DNA of 64,000 nucleotides from Nitrosomonas eutropha (GTDB lineage: Bacteria > Pseudomonadota > Gammaproteobacteria > Burkholderiales > Nitrosomonadaceae): positions 1 to 64,000 of the forward strand of contig NZ_QICQ01000004.1 in assembly GCF_003201195.1 (NCBI RefSeq). Direction: 5' to 3'. The notes below the pieces were generated by a model. That model was not told the DNA's origin. It saw only the letters and a program-made list of their open reading frames with translations, and searched no databases. The position numbers and the translations under genes were made by a program. This document shows positions 24,922 through 35,694 of the stretch, piece by piece; position 1 is the first letter of the stretch; every line of letters starts with the position of its first letter.

Positions 24922-27090
24922 TTATTGGTTTCTGATGCGCCCCATTTTGACTATTTCACCGATATGCTTCAGTCTGCGGAAAATTTGTGCAAGATGTTGA
25001 CGATCCCTGGCCTGCAGGATAAAGCGCATCGTGGTGTAATCTTTGTCATTTTCCAACGTTATATCGTCAATATTTGAGTCAGCTTTAGCAATCTCTGCGG
25101 TTACTCTGGCCAATACCCCGCTTTTATTTACTACCGTCATGAATATATTGACCGGAAAGGTTCTGTCAATATTCGTTCCCCAGATAACGTCCAGTTGATT
25201 GTCTATGTTTTTATGATCCTTGATTCTGATTACTGCAGAGCAATCTTGTGTATGAATCACCAGCCCCTGATCTTTTTTAATCAATCCAACGATGCCGTCA
25301 CCGGGTATAGGGTAGCAGCATCGTGCGAATTTGACTGCCATTCCCTCGGTTCCGAGTATGGTGATAGAGTTGTTGCCTTCAATATTTGATATAGATTCAC
25401 CTGACGGGGTAGCGAGACGTTTAGCTATAACTGCAGCAAGCTGTTTTCCCAGAGCAATATCTGCCAAAAGTGCTTCCTTGGATTTAGCCCCGCTCTCTCT
25501 TGCCAGTTTTTCCCATTGTGAAGGCTCGATAGCTTCCGCGCTCGTACCAAAGGAATGCAATGCCTGATTCAACAGGCGTTCTCCAAGCCTGATCGATTCA
25601 TCGTATTGAATGGTTCTCAGAAAATAGCGAATACTGGAACGTGCTCTGCCAGTTGCAACATAGGATAGCCAAACAGGATTTGGTTTGGCTGCAGGTGCAG
25701 TAATAATTTCCACGCGATCTCCACTTCTCAGGCGGGTGCGAAGCGGTGTGATTTCACCGTTGATTCTGGCTGCTACGCAGCAATTCCCGATATCAGTATG
25801 CACAGCATAAGCAAAATCTACTATGGTTGCGCCTCGTGGTAACGTTAATATCTTGCCTTGCGGAGTAAAAACATATATTTCTCCTGGGAATAGATCAACT
25901 TTGAGATGCTCCAGAAATTCCAGCGAATCGGATGAGTCATTCAAGGTCTCCAGCAAACCTTTCATCCACTGATTGGCTTTCATGTACAAATCATCCATTG
26001 CAGTGTCACTGCCCTTGTTCTTGTAAAGCCAGTGTGAAGCAACTCCGGCCTCAGCAATATGGTGCATTTCTTGGGTGCGGATCTGGATTTCTATCGGCAA
26101 TCCATAAGGCCCAAGTAATGTGCTGTGTAATGATTGATAGCCGTTTGGTTTGGGGATGGCAATGTAATCTTTGAACTTTCCAGGGATGGGTTTGTATAGG
26201 CTGTGGAGGGCTCCAAGCGCCACGTAGCAAGATGAAACATCTTTAACAACCACTCGAAAACCATAAATATCCAGTACATCCGAGAAACGAAGATGTTTCC
26301 CTGCCATTTTCTTGTAGATACTGTACAAATGTTTCTCGCGGCCGGTTACCATGGCATCCAGCCCGGCTTCCTGTAAGCGCTGTTTGGTTGCTTCCAGGAT
26401 TTTTCCAACTACCTCCCGGCGATTGCCTCTTGCTGCCTTGATTGCCTTGAGCAGAACCTTATAGCGGGTTGGATAAGAAAAACAAAACCCCAGCTCCTGC
26501 AGTTCCTGATAGATATTCTCCAGGCCAAGGCGATGTGCAATCGGCGCGTAGATCTCAAGCGTTTCTCGTGCAATACGGAGCTGTTTCTCTTGTGGCATTA
26601 CCTCAAGTGTGCGCATGTTGTGCAGACGATCGGCCAGCTTGATCAATATGACTCGTATATCTTGTGCCATGGCCAGCAACATCTTGCGGAAATTTTCCAC
26701 TTGCATATCTGCTTGAGTTTGGAACTTGATCCGATCGAGCTTGGAAACGCCATCTACAAGCTCAGCTACGGAAGAACCAAATCGTTTGCTGATTGCTTCC
26801 TTCAGGATACCGGTATCCTCCACCACATCGTGCAGCAGAGCGGCAGCGAGCGTTGTCGTATCCAGATGGAGTTCACCCAGTATTCTGGCGACTGCAACAG
26901 GATGAGAAATATAAGGTTCGCCGGATTTTCTGAATTGGCCGGAGTGTGCTTCCTGACTGAAGAAATAAGCATTTTTAAGTAAAACCATATCTTCAGACTT
27001 GAGATATTGAGATACCTCGTCAAAAAGCAGCCCCGCTTTTGATGTAATAACAGCGGAGTCATTTAAGTCATACAAAATAGCTTCTGACAT
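24922..27090 (-). CDS. spoT: Bifunctional (p)ppGpp synthetase/hydrolase (RelA/SpoT homologue)
   Basis: The 722 residues are close to SpoT length. The HD hydrolase domain is intact (HPVAVARILGELHLD..., LLHDVVEDTG with the metal-binding His-Asp, about residues 60-85). The synthetase domain shows KFKDYIAIPKPNGYQSLHST, EIQIRT and VASHWLYK. The TGS domain (VFTPQGKILTLPRGATIVDFAYAVH) and C-terminal ACT domain (NIFMTVVNKSGVLARVTAEI) follow. It makes and breaks the stringent-response alarmone. In many proteobacteria rpoZ lies directly upstream; here the upstream 350 bases are empty and then end in dead mobile DNA. Confidence 0.95.
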   Translation of the reverse strand: MSEAILYDLNDSAVITSKAGLLFDEVSQYLKSEDMVLLKNAYFFSQEAHSGQFRKSGEPYISHPVAVARILGELHLDTTTLAAALLHDVVEDTGILKEAISKRFGSSVAELVDGVSKLDRIKFQTQADMQVENFRKMLLAMAQDIRVILIKLADRLHNMRTLEVMPQEKQLRIARETLEIYAPIAHRLGLENIYQELQELGFCFSYPTRYKVLLKAIKAARGNRREVVGKILEATKQRLQEAGLDAMVTGREKHLYSIYKKMAGKHLRFSDVLDIYGFRVVVKDVSSCYVALGALHSLYKPIPGKFKDYIAIPKPNGYQSLHSTLLGPYGLPIEIQIRTQEMHHIAEAGVASHWLYKNKGSDTAMDDLYMKANQWMKGLLETLNDSSDSLEFLEHLKVDLFPGEIYVFTPQGKILTLPRGATIVDFAYAVHTDIGNCCVAARINGEITPLRTRLRSGDRVEIITAPAAKPNPVWLSYVATGRARSSIRYFLRTIQYDESIRLGERLLNQALHSFGTSAEAIEPSQWEKLARESGAKSKEALLADIALGKQLAAVIAKRLATPSGESISNIEGNNSITILGTEGMAVKFARCCYPIPGDGIVGLIKKDQGLVIHTQDCSAVIRIKDHKNIDNQLDVIWGTNIDRTFPVNIFMTVVNKSGVLARVTAEIAKADSNIDDITLENDKDYTTMRFILQARDRQHLAQIFRRLKHIGEIVKMGRIRNQ

Positions 27091-27445
27091 GAAATTTTAA
27101 AATTTTTATGTATGAAATGATTTTTGTCGGCCGTGAACCGCTGTGCTGTGAGGACTATTTCTAATCCAAAGGATTAATTTCAAGCCCGCAGGTCACCTCT
27201 CTGTCTATGTGCGGCTATATCAGCCATGCATTAAGCTAACTAACTACATTGAGTGCGAAGAATCTTTACATAGGTTGATCTCATCGCCCAGCCATAATCT
27301 TAATTTTTAACATGCCCTTTATAAAAACGCTATTAATTTAACTACTTGGGGAAATTTTAGGGCCTGTTCCTGTTTGATCCCAAGCTATTAATTTAAAGAA
27401 GCAAGTTCGTATCGTTATAGCTCTCACCAGCAACACGAGCTTGCA
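27091..27445. other. Intergenic region upstream of spoT, no supported gene
   Basis: This is 355 AT-rich bases between the spoT start and the decayed IS5-family transposase. It should contain the spoT promoter (reading leftward) and the left flank of the insertion element. I could not identify the element's terminal repeat or any conserved frame. Confidence 0.5.
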
Positions 27446-28146
27446 ATGCTCCGATTATTGCTCAATGCTGAGCTCTGGTCGAAGCTACTGGCCATTTTGC
27501 TTCACAACCACCTCTACAACAAGCAAGATTTGCTGTATAACTGTCGAAGGCATACTGTACCGCAGGTACCGGTTCATTCGGGAGCTGGAACAAGGTTTAT
27601 AAACAATTCACCGCCTGGCCTGCCAGTGGAAAATGGCTCAAGGTATTTCAGGCTCAGGTGGTTGAGCCGGACATGGAGCAGACTCTCATCAATGCTAGCT
27701 ATATCAAGGCTCACCAGAGCAGCAAGGATAAGGCAGTCGGGAAAAGCCGGGGCGGTGCAAAATTCACATGGCGGTAGATACCCACGGACTTCCCCCATCG
27801 CATTCGATATTACCGGTGGTCAGATCAATGATTGCACACACGCATCGGCTTTGATCCGGGCTGGGCGCAGCTCAATCCATTGTTGCAGACAAAGACTATG
27901 ACAATCAGGCCATACGTGATCAAATCGAACAAAAAGGTGCCAAGGCAGTCATTCCAGGGAAGGGGTAACTCCAAAACAGATAATTCAGATCTGGATCGAG
28001 GACTATACCGATACCGACACCTGGTAGAAAATATTTTCGTATGGTTGAAACAATCCTGAGCGGTGGCCCTGCGCTTTGATAAACTCAAACAAAACTACGA
28101 AAGCCTCGTGGCTACGGCCTGTGCCTTTCTGTGGTTACTAATGTGA
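27446..28146 (+). pseudogene. Decayed IS5-family transposase
   Basis: Transposase similarity is spread over all three frames. The start is MLRLLLNAELWSKLLAILLH; a shifted frame has ASGKWLKVFQAQVVEPDM; another gives KIHMAVDTHGLP. A further frame has ADKDYDNQAIRDQIEQKGAKAVIPGKG, and the end reads YRYRHLVENIFVWLK and NYESLVATACAFLWLLM before TGA 28144-28146. These are the usual DDE-transposase blocks of an IS5-family element in correct order, but with several frameshifts and stops, so no functional enzyme can be made. Terminal inverted repeats were not found, so the element limits are unknown. Confidence 0.85.
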
Positions 28147-28395
28147 AATGGGCGCAGATCTTGCTATTTTTCTCGTGTTTATTGCAAATAGAGCTTTTTT
28201 GATTAGATCTAAAATAAATAGATTCCCATGGCTCGCCAGAATACAGGTTGTTGAAGAAGGCGTGATCAGGATATGCTCTAGATGAGCTGGTTTAAGTTTT
28301 TTTGCTCTTGATTTTTTTTGTTATGACAGAGAATCTGGTATTGGTTGCTGTGCAAGGTAATTTCAGTGATAATTACCCTCTTGCCACAAACTAAA

Positions 28396-28482
28396 GCCGG
28401 GATGGCGGAATTGGTAGACGCACGGGACTCAAAATCCCGCGAGGGCGACTTCATGGGGGTTCGATTCCCCCTCCCGGCACCA
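28396..28482 (+). tRNA. tRNA-Leu, anticodon CAA, CCA encoded
   Basis: The acceptor stem GCCGGGA / TCCCGGC, a long variable arm and a TTCGATTCC arm make this a class II tRNA. The anticodon stem CGGGA/TCCCG encloses the loop CTCAAAA with CAA in the middle, which decodes UUG. CCA is encoded at 28480-28482. The gene is intact although the DNA on both sides is debris. A tyrosine-recombinase remnant just downstream suggests it once served as an integration site. Confidence 0.95.
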
Positions 28483-28533
28483 AAGAATCAAAGACTTATC
28501 GGGCTGGTTAATCTTTAATCATTTCCGAAATTC

Positions 28534-28708
28534 CTACTTTGTTGGCTTCACTTTCTCACCTTTCCTGGTGCAAATATAGTGCTCTGTCATAGTGACGCTT
28601 GCATGTCCAAGTGACTCTTGAGCTTGTCTGATACCCCCACTTGATTCCGTTTTATCTGTTCCTGCTTGTGCTCTTAGATGTTTAGTCCCACGGTGTGCTG
28701 GTGTAAAA
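28534..28708 (-). pseudogene. Tyrosine recombinase (integrase) remnant, C-terminal tail
   Basis: On the minus strand a frame ending at TAG 28536-28534 reads HRGTKHLRAQAGTDKTE then IRQAQESLGHASVTMTEHYI and TRKGEKVKPTK. This is the end of a phage-type integrase: the LGHAS...T..HY block holds the second catalytic His and the nucleophilic Tyr. Everything before about 28708 is missing and is replaced by an IS5-family fragment. Its stop lies 52 bases from the 3' end of tRNA-Leu(CAA), the usual position of island integrases. Confidence 0.75.
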
Positions 28709-28739
28709 TATAACCAACTACGGAGGGATGATTTATGGG

Positions 28740-29110
28740 GCAGATATTACATGGAAGCGCCCGCACGCCTTCGGTAAATGGTTCTCCGATATAGCCGCTG
28801 TCGCACAGCAGACTTTGGACCTGCCCCAAGCTCGGCCTGCAGTGCTCCAAGGCTTGCAACACACCTTTGTGGTCAGTCACTTCCGCCGCCGTCACCGCAA
28901 TGGCATACGGCAAGCCCTGAGTATCGACCGCGATGTGACGCTTGATATCCAGAGACCTTCTTGCCTGCGTCATAGCCCTTCTGGCCCGCCGTGTCCGTGT
29001 TTTTAACACTCTCCGCGTCCATGATCAAGAACGTGCTGCAAGCGTTGCGCCCCTGTCTGGTACGAACCTCGCCAACGGATTGTTTTTAACGCCCGCTCCA
29101 GCAGGCTCAC
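28740..29110 (-). pseudogene. IS5-family transposase fragment (second element)
   Basis: On the minus strand the pieces RQGRNACSTFLIMDAESVKN, TDTAGQKGYDAG, then in another frame IKRHIAVDTQGLPYAIAVTA and GQVQSLLCDSGYIGEPFTEG are DDE-transposase blocks. They belong to a group different from the element at 27446. Both ends are missing and at least one frameshift splits the pieces. The left limit is uncertain, since the coding similarity fades near 28750 where the integrase remnant is joined. Confidence 0.75.
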
Positions 29111-29151
29111 TCCCTGCGCATCTGGCTCGCTCCATTTGCACCAGTTTTATT

Positions 29152-29527
29152 GGGACTGGATAATCTTCACTGAGTCTGCTGCGCGAATTACCGCTGGATA
29201 CCCTGAAAATAGATAAATATTTTATTCAAAGCATAGAACAGGATCATACGAGAGATGGTCTGATTTTGCGATTTCCCGAGCCATTATCGCGCTGGGGATA
29301 ATCTTGGATTGAGTGTGATCGCGGAAGGCATGAAAACAGAGAGGTACGTGGAGTTTTTACGCAAACATCATTACTATTTACTAAAGGGTTATTATTTCAG
29401 TTGTCCATTATCAGCAACGAGGCTTATGCATTTTATAGAAGATATAGAAGAATTTGGCTCGGATCAAGCTTGGGGCAAATCAGTCGAGGGATATGACTTG
29501 AAAATACTGAAGACATACTTATATTAA
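29152..29527 (+). pseudogene. EAL-domain (c-di-GMP phosphodiesterase) remnant
   Basis: From 29152 the codons read [27 protein letters not shown], where the usual EAL sequence is [24 protein letters not shown], so a Tyr codon has become TAA. The similarity then moves frame at least twice (ISRAIIALG, then NLGLSVIAEGMKTERYVEFL, KGYYFSCPLS). Only the second half of an EAL domain is left, without the Glu-Ala-Leu motif. It starts right next to the IS5-family fragment, so the insertion probably cut the gene and decay followed. Confidence 0.8.
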
Positions 29528-29678
29528 TGTCTGTATGTTTCATAGAGTAGAAGAAATCATCCAGGCTGGTGTTTTAGAATGATTGGAGGTATCCAGATGG
29601 ATGTTTGGGTCGGGATGTCATGCGGATTAAATGACAACCTGTTTTGGTAAATGTTTTTGACTTGGTATGGAGGTTATT

Positions 29679-30116
29679 ATGGCAATTACGCGTTATGAAC
29701 CGTGGGGATTACTATCTCAATTGCAACGAGAACTGGGGCGGGTGCGTGATGATATGGCGACCGAGGAGGGTGCTTTTGCTGTTGCGGAATGGGCGCCTGC
29801 TGTTGATATCAAGGAGGAGGAAGATAAGTTTGTTTTGCATGCGGATTTACCTGGCGTAAAGCCTGAAGCAATAGAGATAACTACAGATAACGGCATGCTT
29901 ACCATCAAAGGCGAGAAACAGACTGAAGCCAAGGTAGAGAAGGAAGGATATAAACGGGTGGAGCGGACGCATGGTTCTTTCTTCCGGCGCTTCAGCCTTC
30001 CAGATACGGCTGATCTGGGCGCCATTACAGCGGTAGCTAAAGATGGTGTGCTGGTTGTTACCATTCCCAAACGGGAAGCTGTTCGACCCAAGAAAATCGC
30101 TGTGTCTGCAGAATAA
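29679..30116 (+). CDS. Small heat-shock protein Hsp20
   Basis: The product has 145 residues from ATG 29679, with GGAGG 5 bases before. The alpha-crystallin domain runs about 38-130: WAPAVDIKEEEDKFVLHADL, GVKPEAIEITTDNGMLTIKG and the end AVAKDGVLVVTIPKRE. The C-terminal KKIAVSAE is close to the IxI/V tail motif used for oligomer formation. It is an ATP-independent holdase that keeps unfolding proteins soluble in the cytoplasm. It stands alone between the decay zone and a hairpin at 30124. No clear sigma-32 promoter or ROSE-type leader was recognised. Confidence 0.93.
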   Translation: MAITRYEPWGLLSQLQRELGRVRDDMATEEGAFAVAEWAPAVDIKEEEDKFVLHADLPGVKPEAIEITTDNGMLTIKGEKQTEAKVEKEGYKRVERTHGSFFRRFSLPDTADLGAITAVAKDGVLVVTIPKREAVRPKKIAVSAE

Positions 30117-30498
30117 GTCGGATGACAAACGGGGCCCACGGGTCCCGTTTGTCTAATCAGCTGGTTCCAGTTTTTCCCTCAACCCTATGTGCCAAGATAT
30201 TGAATGGATTTCTGTTTGGTTGCTGAAACTAGCTTCTATGTTACTGCAATTAATATGGTTTTTCCGGGGACTGCATTGTGGATATTTTCCGGGAAAAGAG
30301 GGTGAAACTGTTTTAAGCCACGAGAACTCAGGTAAAATGATTTGACTTGTGGTTATTAGCTGCGAGTGTTTGGCGGTCGCAGGCGTTAACGATTGAATGT
30401 CTGATTCGGGATATTGGATAGTTGGCAGCTAGTTTAACAAGCGAAAACGGTGACGTGTGCGCCAGGTTTTAACGGATTTTTATAGAGGAAACCTTTAA
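30117..30498. other. Intergenic region, no supported gene
   Basis: These 382 bases follow hsp20. The first 40 hold the hairpin at 30124-30153. The remainder should contain the promoter of the small lipoprotein gene at 30499 but has no box I can defend and no conserved frame. Confidence 0.5.
30124..30153 (+). terminator. Hairpin after hsp20, possible terminator
   Basis: GACAAACGGG pairs with CCCGTTTGTC across a 10-base loop (GCCCACGGGT) 7 bases past the hsp20 stop. The stem is strong but only a weak T content follows (TAATC), so it may be a terminator or an mRNA-protecting end. Confidence 0.55.
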
Positions 30499-30690
30499 AT
30501 GAAATTTACATACTACATCATCTGTACTCTTGGCCTTGGTGTCGCTTTAGTTGGCTGTGGTAACGCTGCTCCTGAAGTATCTCCTGAAAATTGTGCAGGA
30601 AGAGGGATGGAAAGAGCGTTGGATTATTACAAAAACAATGAAGCCGAGCGGCAGAAGTTTATTGATGGATGCGATGCGCTGAAAAAATAA
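30499..30690 (+). CDS. Small lipoprotein, EexN-like
   Basis: This 63-residue protein has AGAGGAAA before the ATG. A signal peptide (MKFTYYIICTLGLGVALVG) ends in the lipobox LVGC, so lipidation at Cys20 is expected. The mature part is about 44 residues with two Cys (NCAGRGMER..., IDGCDALKK) and the segment ALDYYKNNEAERQKFIDGC, a pattern like EexN-family entry-exclusion lipoproteins. There is no conjugation gene nearby, so an entry-exclusion role is doubtful. A good terminator follows at 30718. Confidence 0.7.
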   Translation: MKFTYYIICTLGLGVALVGCGNAAPEVSPENCAGRGMERALDYYKNNEAERQKFIDGCDALKK

Positions 30691-30717
30691 GTATTAGTAA
30701 AACAGAGTTTATGCATG

Positions 30718-30761
30718 AAATTCAGGCTCGATCTGGAGCAGCTATCGGACCTGAATTTTTT
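30718..30761 (+). terminator. Intrinsic terminator of the lipoprotein gene
   Basis: AAATTCAGG pairs with CCTGAATTT, and an inner CGAT/ATCG pairing extends the stem. Six T end the structure (30756-30761). It lies 28 bases after the lipoprotein stop. On the other strand it precedes nothing but the gatB end. Confidence 0.75.
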
Positions 30762-30794
30762 GTTTTGAGCGGTATGCTGAATTCATCCAGGGTT

Positions 30795-32231
30795 TTATTC
30801 TATCAAGTGTTTTTTAAGCAGTGTATTGACCTGGACGGGATTGGCCTTGCCTCTTGACATTTTCATTACCTGGCCGACCAGGGAATTAAACGCTTTTTCT
30901 TTTCCAGCGCGATAATCGGCTACTTGTTGTTGATTTGCTGCAAGCACCTCATTAACCCATTTCTCAATTTCGCTGTTATCTGAAATCTGCCTGAGGTTTT
31001 TTGCATCGATAATTGTATCGGCACTGTTATCGTTGCTTTGCCACATACTATCAAATACATCCTTGGCTATTTTTCCTGATACGGTGCCATCCGTGATCCG
31101 TAGCAGCAATCCTGCCAGTTGTTCAGGACTGACGGGACACTGGTCAATTTCGAGTCCTTCCTTGTTCAGTCTTCCACTGACTTCTCCTATAATCCAGTTA
31201 GCACAAAGTTTAATTTGTTCCGGGAGAAATTTGACGGTTTGCTCAAAATAGTCAGCCAGTTCACGTGCCGCGGTTAGTATATTGGCATCGTAGGCGGATA
31301 GACTGAAGTCCCGAATATAGCGATTGTGTCTATCTTCCGGTAATTCCGGCAATTTCTCTCTGATCTGTTTTATCCATTCCTGGGGGATAACAACTGGCAA
31401 CAGGTCGGGATCCGGGAAATAACGGTAGTCATGTGCATCTTCCTTGCTGCGCATGGTGCGGGTTTCATCCCGGTCTGCATCATATAGTCGTGTTTGCTGG
31501 ACTATGCTGCCGCCACTTTCCAGAATATCAATTTGTCTTGCCACTTCATAATCGATTGCTCTTTCAAGAAAACGGAATGAATTGAGGTTTTTGATTTCAC
31601 AGCGTGTCCCCAGTACGTCCGAGCCAGCAGGTCGTACTGAAACATTGGCATCGCAACGGAAGGATCCTTCCTGCATGTTGCCGTCACAAATACCGATCCA
31701 GCGCACCAGTGAATGAAGTACTCTTGCGTAGGCCACAGCCTCGGCACTGCTGCGCATCTCTGGTTCCGAGACAATTTCTAGTAAGCCGGTTCCGGCACGA
31801 TTCAGGTCGATTCCTGTCTTGTCGTGAAAACCTTCGTGTGTTGATTTACCTGCGTCTTCTTCCAGATGGGCGCGTGTCAGGTGTATGGTTTTTTCTTTAT
31901 CCCCTGTCCGGATGGTAACATGCCCACCTTCAACGATTGGATGTGCCAGCTGACTGATTTGGTAGCCTTTGGGTAAATCAGGATAAAAATAGTTTTTTCG
32001 GGCAAAGATTGAGGGTGAGTTAATGGTTGCATTAATTGCCAGACCAAAGCGGATAGCATATTCAACCACTTGCCGGTTTAATACTGGCAATACCCCGGGC
32101 AGGGCAATATCCACTGCGCAGGCTTGTGAATTCGGCCGGGCGCCATACGCAACGGATGCACCAGAAAAAATTTTGGATCGGGTCAATAGCTGCACATGTA
32201 TCTCAAGGCCGATGACAGTTTCCCATTGCAT
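30795..32231 (-). CDS. gatB: Aspartyl/glutamyl-tRNA amidotransferase subunit B
   Basis: The 478 residues are full family length. It starts [20 protein letters not shown]. The kinase-like cradle includes [19 protein letters not shown] and [11 protein letters not shown]. The C-terminal helical and YqeY-like tail ends [19 protein letters not shown], which binds the tRNA. With GatA and GatC it converts Glu-tRNA-Gln (and Asp-tRNA-Asn where needed) to the correct amide form by phosphorylating the misacylated residue. It is the last gene of gatCAB, 64 bases after gatA. Confidence 0.97.
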
Positions 32232-32295
32232 GATCAGGTAATCCTTTTTCTTTTAGTTGCTTGATATTAACCAGAGAGCAGAGGCCTGAAGATTT

Positions 32296-33756
32296 TTAGC
32301 GATTCATTTCCGGTGGAGTAAGCTCATGCCAGTTTGTCGCCAGCTGGTAGCGGTGAGCCGCATTCAGCATTTGTGCTTCCCTGAAGTAGTTCCCAATAAT
32401 ATGTAAGCCTACCGGCCTATTTTTACTGCCAAATCCAACAGGTATCGACATACCCGGCAATCCTGCAAGGCTGGCTGCGCTGGTGTAGATATCGGAGAGA
32501 TACATCTGGATAGGATCGTTGCATCTCTCGCCAATATTAAAGGCTACGGTAGGTGAAGTCGGCCCCATGATCAGGTCGCATTGTTCAAAAGCTTTTTTGA
32601 AATCCTCGGCAATCAGACGGCGTAATTTTTGAGCCTGAAGATAGTAGGCATCGTAATAGCCATGGGATAACACGTACGTGCCAATAAGAATACGGCGCTT
32701 TACTTCATCGCCAAATCCTTCTGCGCGTGTTTTTGCGTATAAATCTTCCAGATTGGCATATTGCGCGGCACGATGGCCATATCGTACTCCATCAAAACGC
32801 GATAAGTTACTAGATGCTTCGGCGGGTGCGAGCACGTAATAGACTGGAACGGCAAGCTTGCTGTTTGGCAGGGATACCTCGACAAATGTGGCGCCCAGTT
32901 TGCGGTACTCTGCCAGAGCCGCTTCTACCGCACTGGAAACGTCACTGCTCATACCTTCTGCAAAAAATTCCTTGGGTAAGCCAATGCGCAGCCCGCTCAC
33001 CGGTTTCTCCAGGTCTTGCGTATAGTCTTCTTTTTCCCGCTGTAGACTGGTTGAATCACGTTCATCAAATCCGACCATGACATTCAGCAGCAGTGCAAGA
33101 TCTTCGGCAGATCTGGCCATTGGTCCAGCCTGATCGAGGCTGGAAGCAAATGCGATCATACCGTACCGAGAAACCAGTCCGTAAGTAGGTTTGATTCCAC
33201 TAATTCCACATAATGCAGCTGGTTGACGAATGGAGCCACCTGTATCGGTGCCCGTTGCTGCTGGAGCCAGTCTGGCTGCTACCGCACAGGCCGAGCCGCC
33301 TGAGCTGCCGCCAGGAACGGCGAGCCTGTCCCAGGGATTTTTCACTGGCCCGTAATAGGAAGTTTCGTTACTGGAGCCCATGGCGAATTCATCCATGTTG
33401 GTTTTGCCCAGATTGACCATCCCCACCTGATCAAACTGTTTCACCACGGTGGCATCATAGGGTGAAATAAAATTTGAAAGCATTTTCGATCCGCAAGTTG
33501 TCAGCCACCCGTTGGCACAGAAAATATCTTTTTGGGCGATGGGTATTCCTGTGAGCAGTGTGGATTGTCCCGTGGCAATCATCTCGTCAGCGGTTCTGGC
33601 CTGATCCAGACTTTTTTCTTCATCCATTGTAATAAAGGCATTCAAGTCAGGATTGAGGGCCTTGATCCGGGCTAGAAATTCCCCGGTGAGTTCTGTGCTG
33701 GATATTTTTTTTTCTGAGAGCAGCGAAGAGAGCTGCCTGAGACTGGCATTTAGCAT
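32296..33756 (-). CDS. gatA: Aspartyl/glutamyl-tRNA amidotransferase subunit A
   Basis: This 486-residue amidase-signature enzyme releases ammonia from glutamine for GatB. The catalytic Ser-cisSer-Lys triad sits in [11 protein letters not shown] (Lys near residue 77) and in the Gly/Ser-rich [20 protein letters not shown] with [16 protein letters not shown] (about 148-185). The subsequent [14 protein letters not shown] is also conserved. Length and order are normal. It lies between gatC and gatB with 64-base gaps on both sides. Confidence 0.97.
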   Translation of the reverse strand: MLNASLRQLSSLLSEKKISSTELTGEFLARIKALNPDLNAFITMDEEKSLDQARTADEMIATGQSTLLTGIPIAQKDIFCANGWLTTCGSKMLSNFISPYDATVVKQFDQVGMVNLGKTNMDEFAMGSSNETSYYGPVKNPWDRLAVPGGSSGGSACAVAARLAPAATGTDTGGSIRQPAALCGISGIKPTYGLVSRYGMIAFASSLDQAGPMARSAEDLALLLNVMVGFDERDSTSLQREKEDYTQDLEKPVSGLRIGLPKEFFAEGMSSDVSSAVEAALAEYRKLGATFVEVSLPNSKLAVPVYYVLAPAEASSNLSRFDGVRYGHRAAQYANLEDLYAKTRAEGFGDEVKRRILIGTYVLSHGYYDAYYLQAQKLRRLIAEDFKKAFEQCDLIMGPTSPTVAFNIGERCNDPIQMYLSDIYTSAASLAGLPGMSIPVGFGSKNRPVGLHIIGNYFREAQMLNAAHRYQLATNWHELTPPEMNR

Positions 33757-33820
33757 GATCTGTCAGTGCGGTGGAATATTTGGAAAATTGATAAGCAGAG
33801 ATACGGTTTTATTGCCGGTG

Positions 33821-34108
33821 TTATTCGATTACCTTGGGAACCAGATAGTATCCATCTTCAACCTGGGGTGCGATGGATTGGAATTGTATGTGCTGATCAG
33901 ATTCCGTGACAATATCCTCGCGCAGTCTTTGTGTCATGTCCTGGGAATGGCTCATTGGCTTGATCCCTTGTGTATCAACAGCTTGCATTTGTTCGATGAG
34001 GCTGAATATTCCGGATAACTGGATTAGGCTTTGTTGGGCGTCTGTCTCGCTAATTTCGATACGGGCCAACTTTGCAACGCGCTTGATATCGCTCAGTGAT
34101 AGTGTCAT
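33821..34108 (-). CDS. gatC: Aspartyl/glutamyl-tRNA amidotransferase subunit C
   Basis: The product has 95 residues from ATG 34108, the usual GatC length. A longer frame to 34159 adds 17 non-conserved residues and is rejected. It starts [20 protein letters not shown] and ends with the REDIVTESD...[10 protein letters not shown] belt that wraps GatA and GatB. It stabilises the complex. It is the first gene of gatCAB and is divergent from mreB, with 162 bases between the starts for both promoters. Confidence 0.95.
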   Translation of the reverse strand: MTLSLSDIKRVAKLARIEISETDAQQSLIQLSGIFSLIEQMQAVDTQGIKPMSHSQDMTQRLREDIVTESDQHIQFQSIAPQVEDGYYLVPKVIE

Positions 34109-34216
34109 TTTTGTAGCTTTCTGTTTAAACCAAAACAGGTAATAGAGTATCATGCACACCTGTCAAACACATGTTTTTATACATTTGCGGCGTTTGCTCC
34201 AAGAGCGAAATAATGA

Positions 34217-35332
<1,116 letters not shown>

Positions 35333-35694
35333 TTTATTTGTCTTTCCCGCCTTCTTCCATGGTGCAAGTTGTCATATAACGTAAGGGCGCGTCGGATTTC
35401 TGGGGTCTGTTTATGTGCTGCCAATTAGCCTGCTTATATCGAATACGTAATAACCACGCCACAAATCTTGACGATTAATTTGCTAAAATGGCAAGTCTGG
35501 ATAGATCGGATTGGCCTTCGTCGAATTCTTACCCTTCTCAAGCGGTCTTCAGGTACAGAATCTGTGCCTCAAGCGCGTTGGTATAGTGCTTTATTGCATA
35601 TCATTTATTCAAGTTTTCGGGCTGTTATTAGTATTTTTAGCAAGTGGCATGTTCCAATCTATGGGTTTGGGATACGGAAATACTGAGAGGCGCT
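35333..35694. other. mreB-mreC intergenic region, no supported gene
   Basis: These 362 bases are unusually long for a gap between mreB and mreC. Two overlapping open frames in different phases (35468-35686, 35511-35801) run into mreC and show no conserved pattern. TTGACG at 35468 and TAAAAT at 35484 are only 10 bases apart, too close for a sigma-70 promoter. A separate mreC promoter here is plausible but not located. Confidence 0.45.

Noticed and set aside
30499-30690. Calling the small lipoprotein a confirmed entry-exclusion protein
   Set aside because: The similarity is short and by eye, and there are no conjugation genes around, so only a cautious label is kept.
35468-35489. TTGACG and TAAAAT as a sigma-70 promoter for mreC
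   Set aside because: The spacing is only 10 bases, too short for a functional -35/-10 pair.
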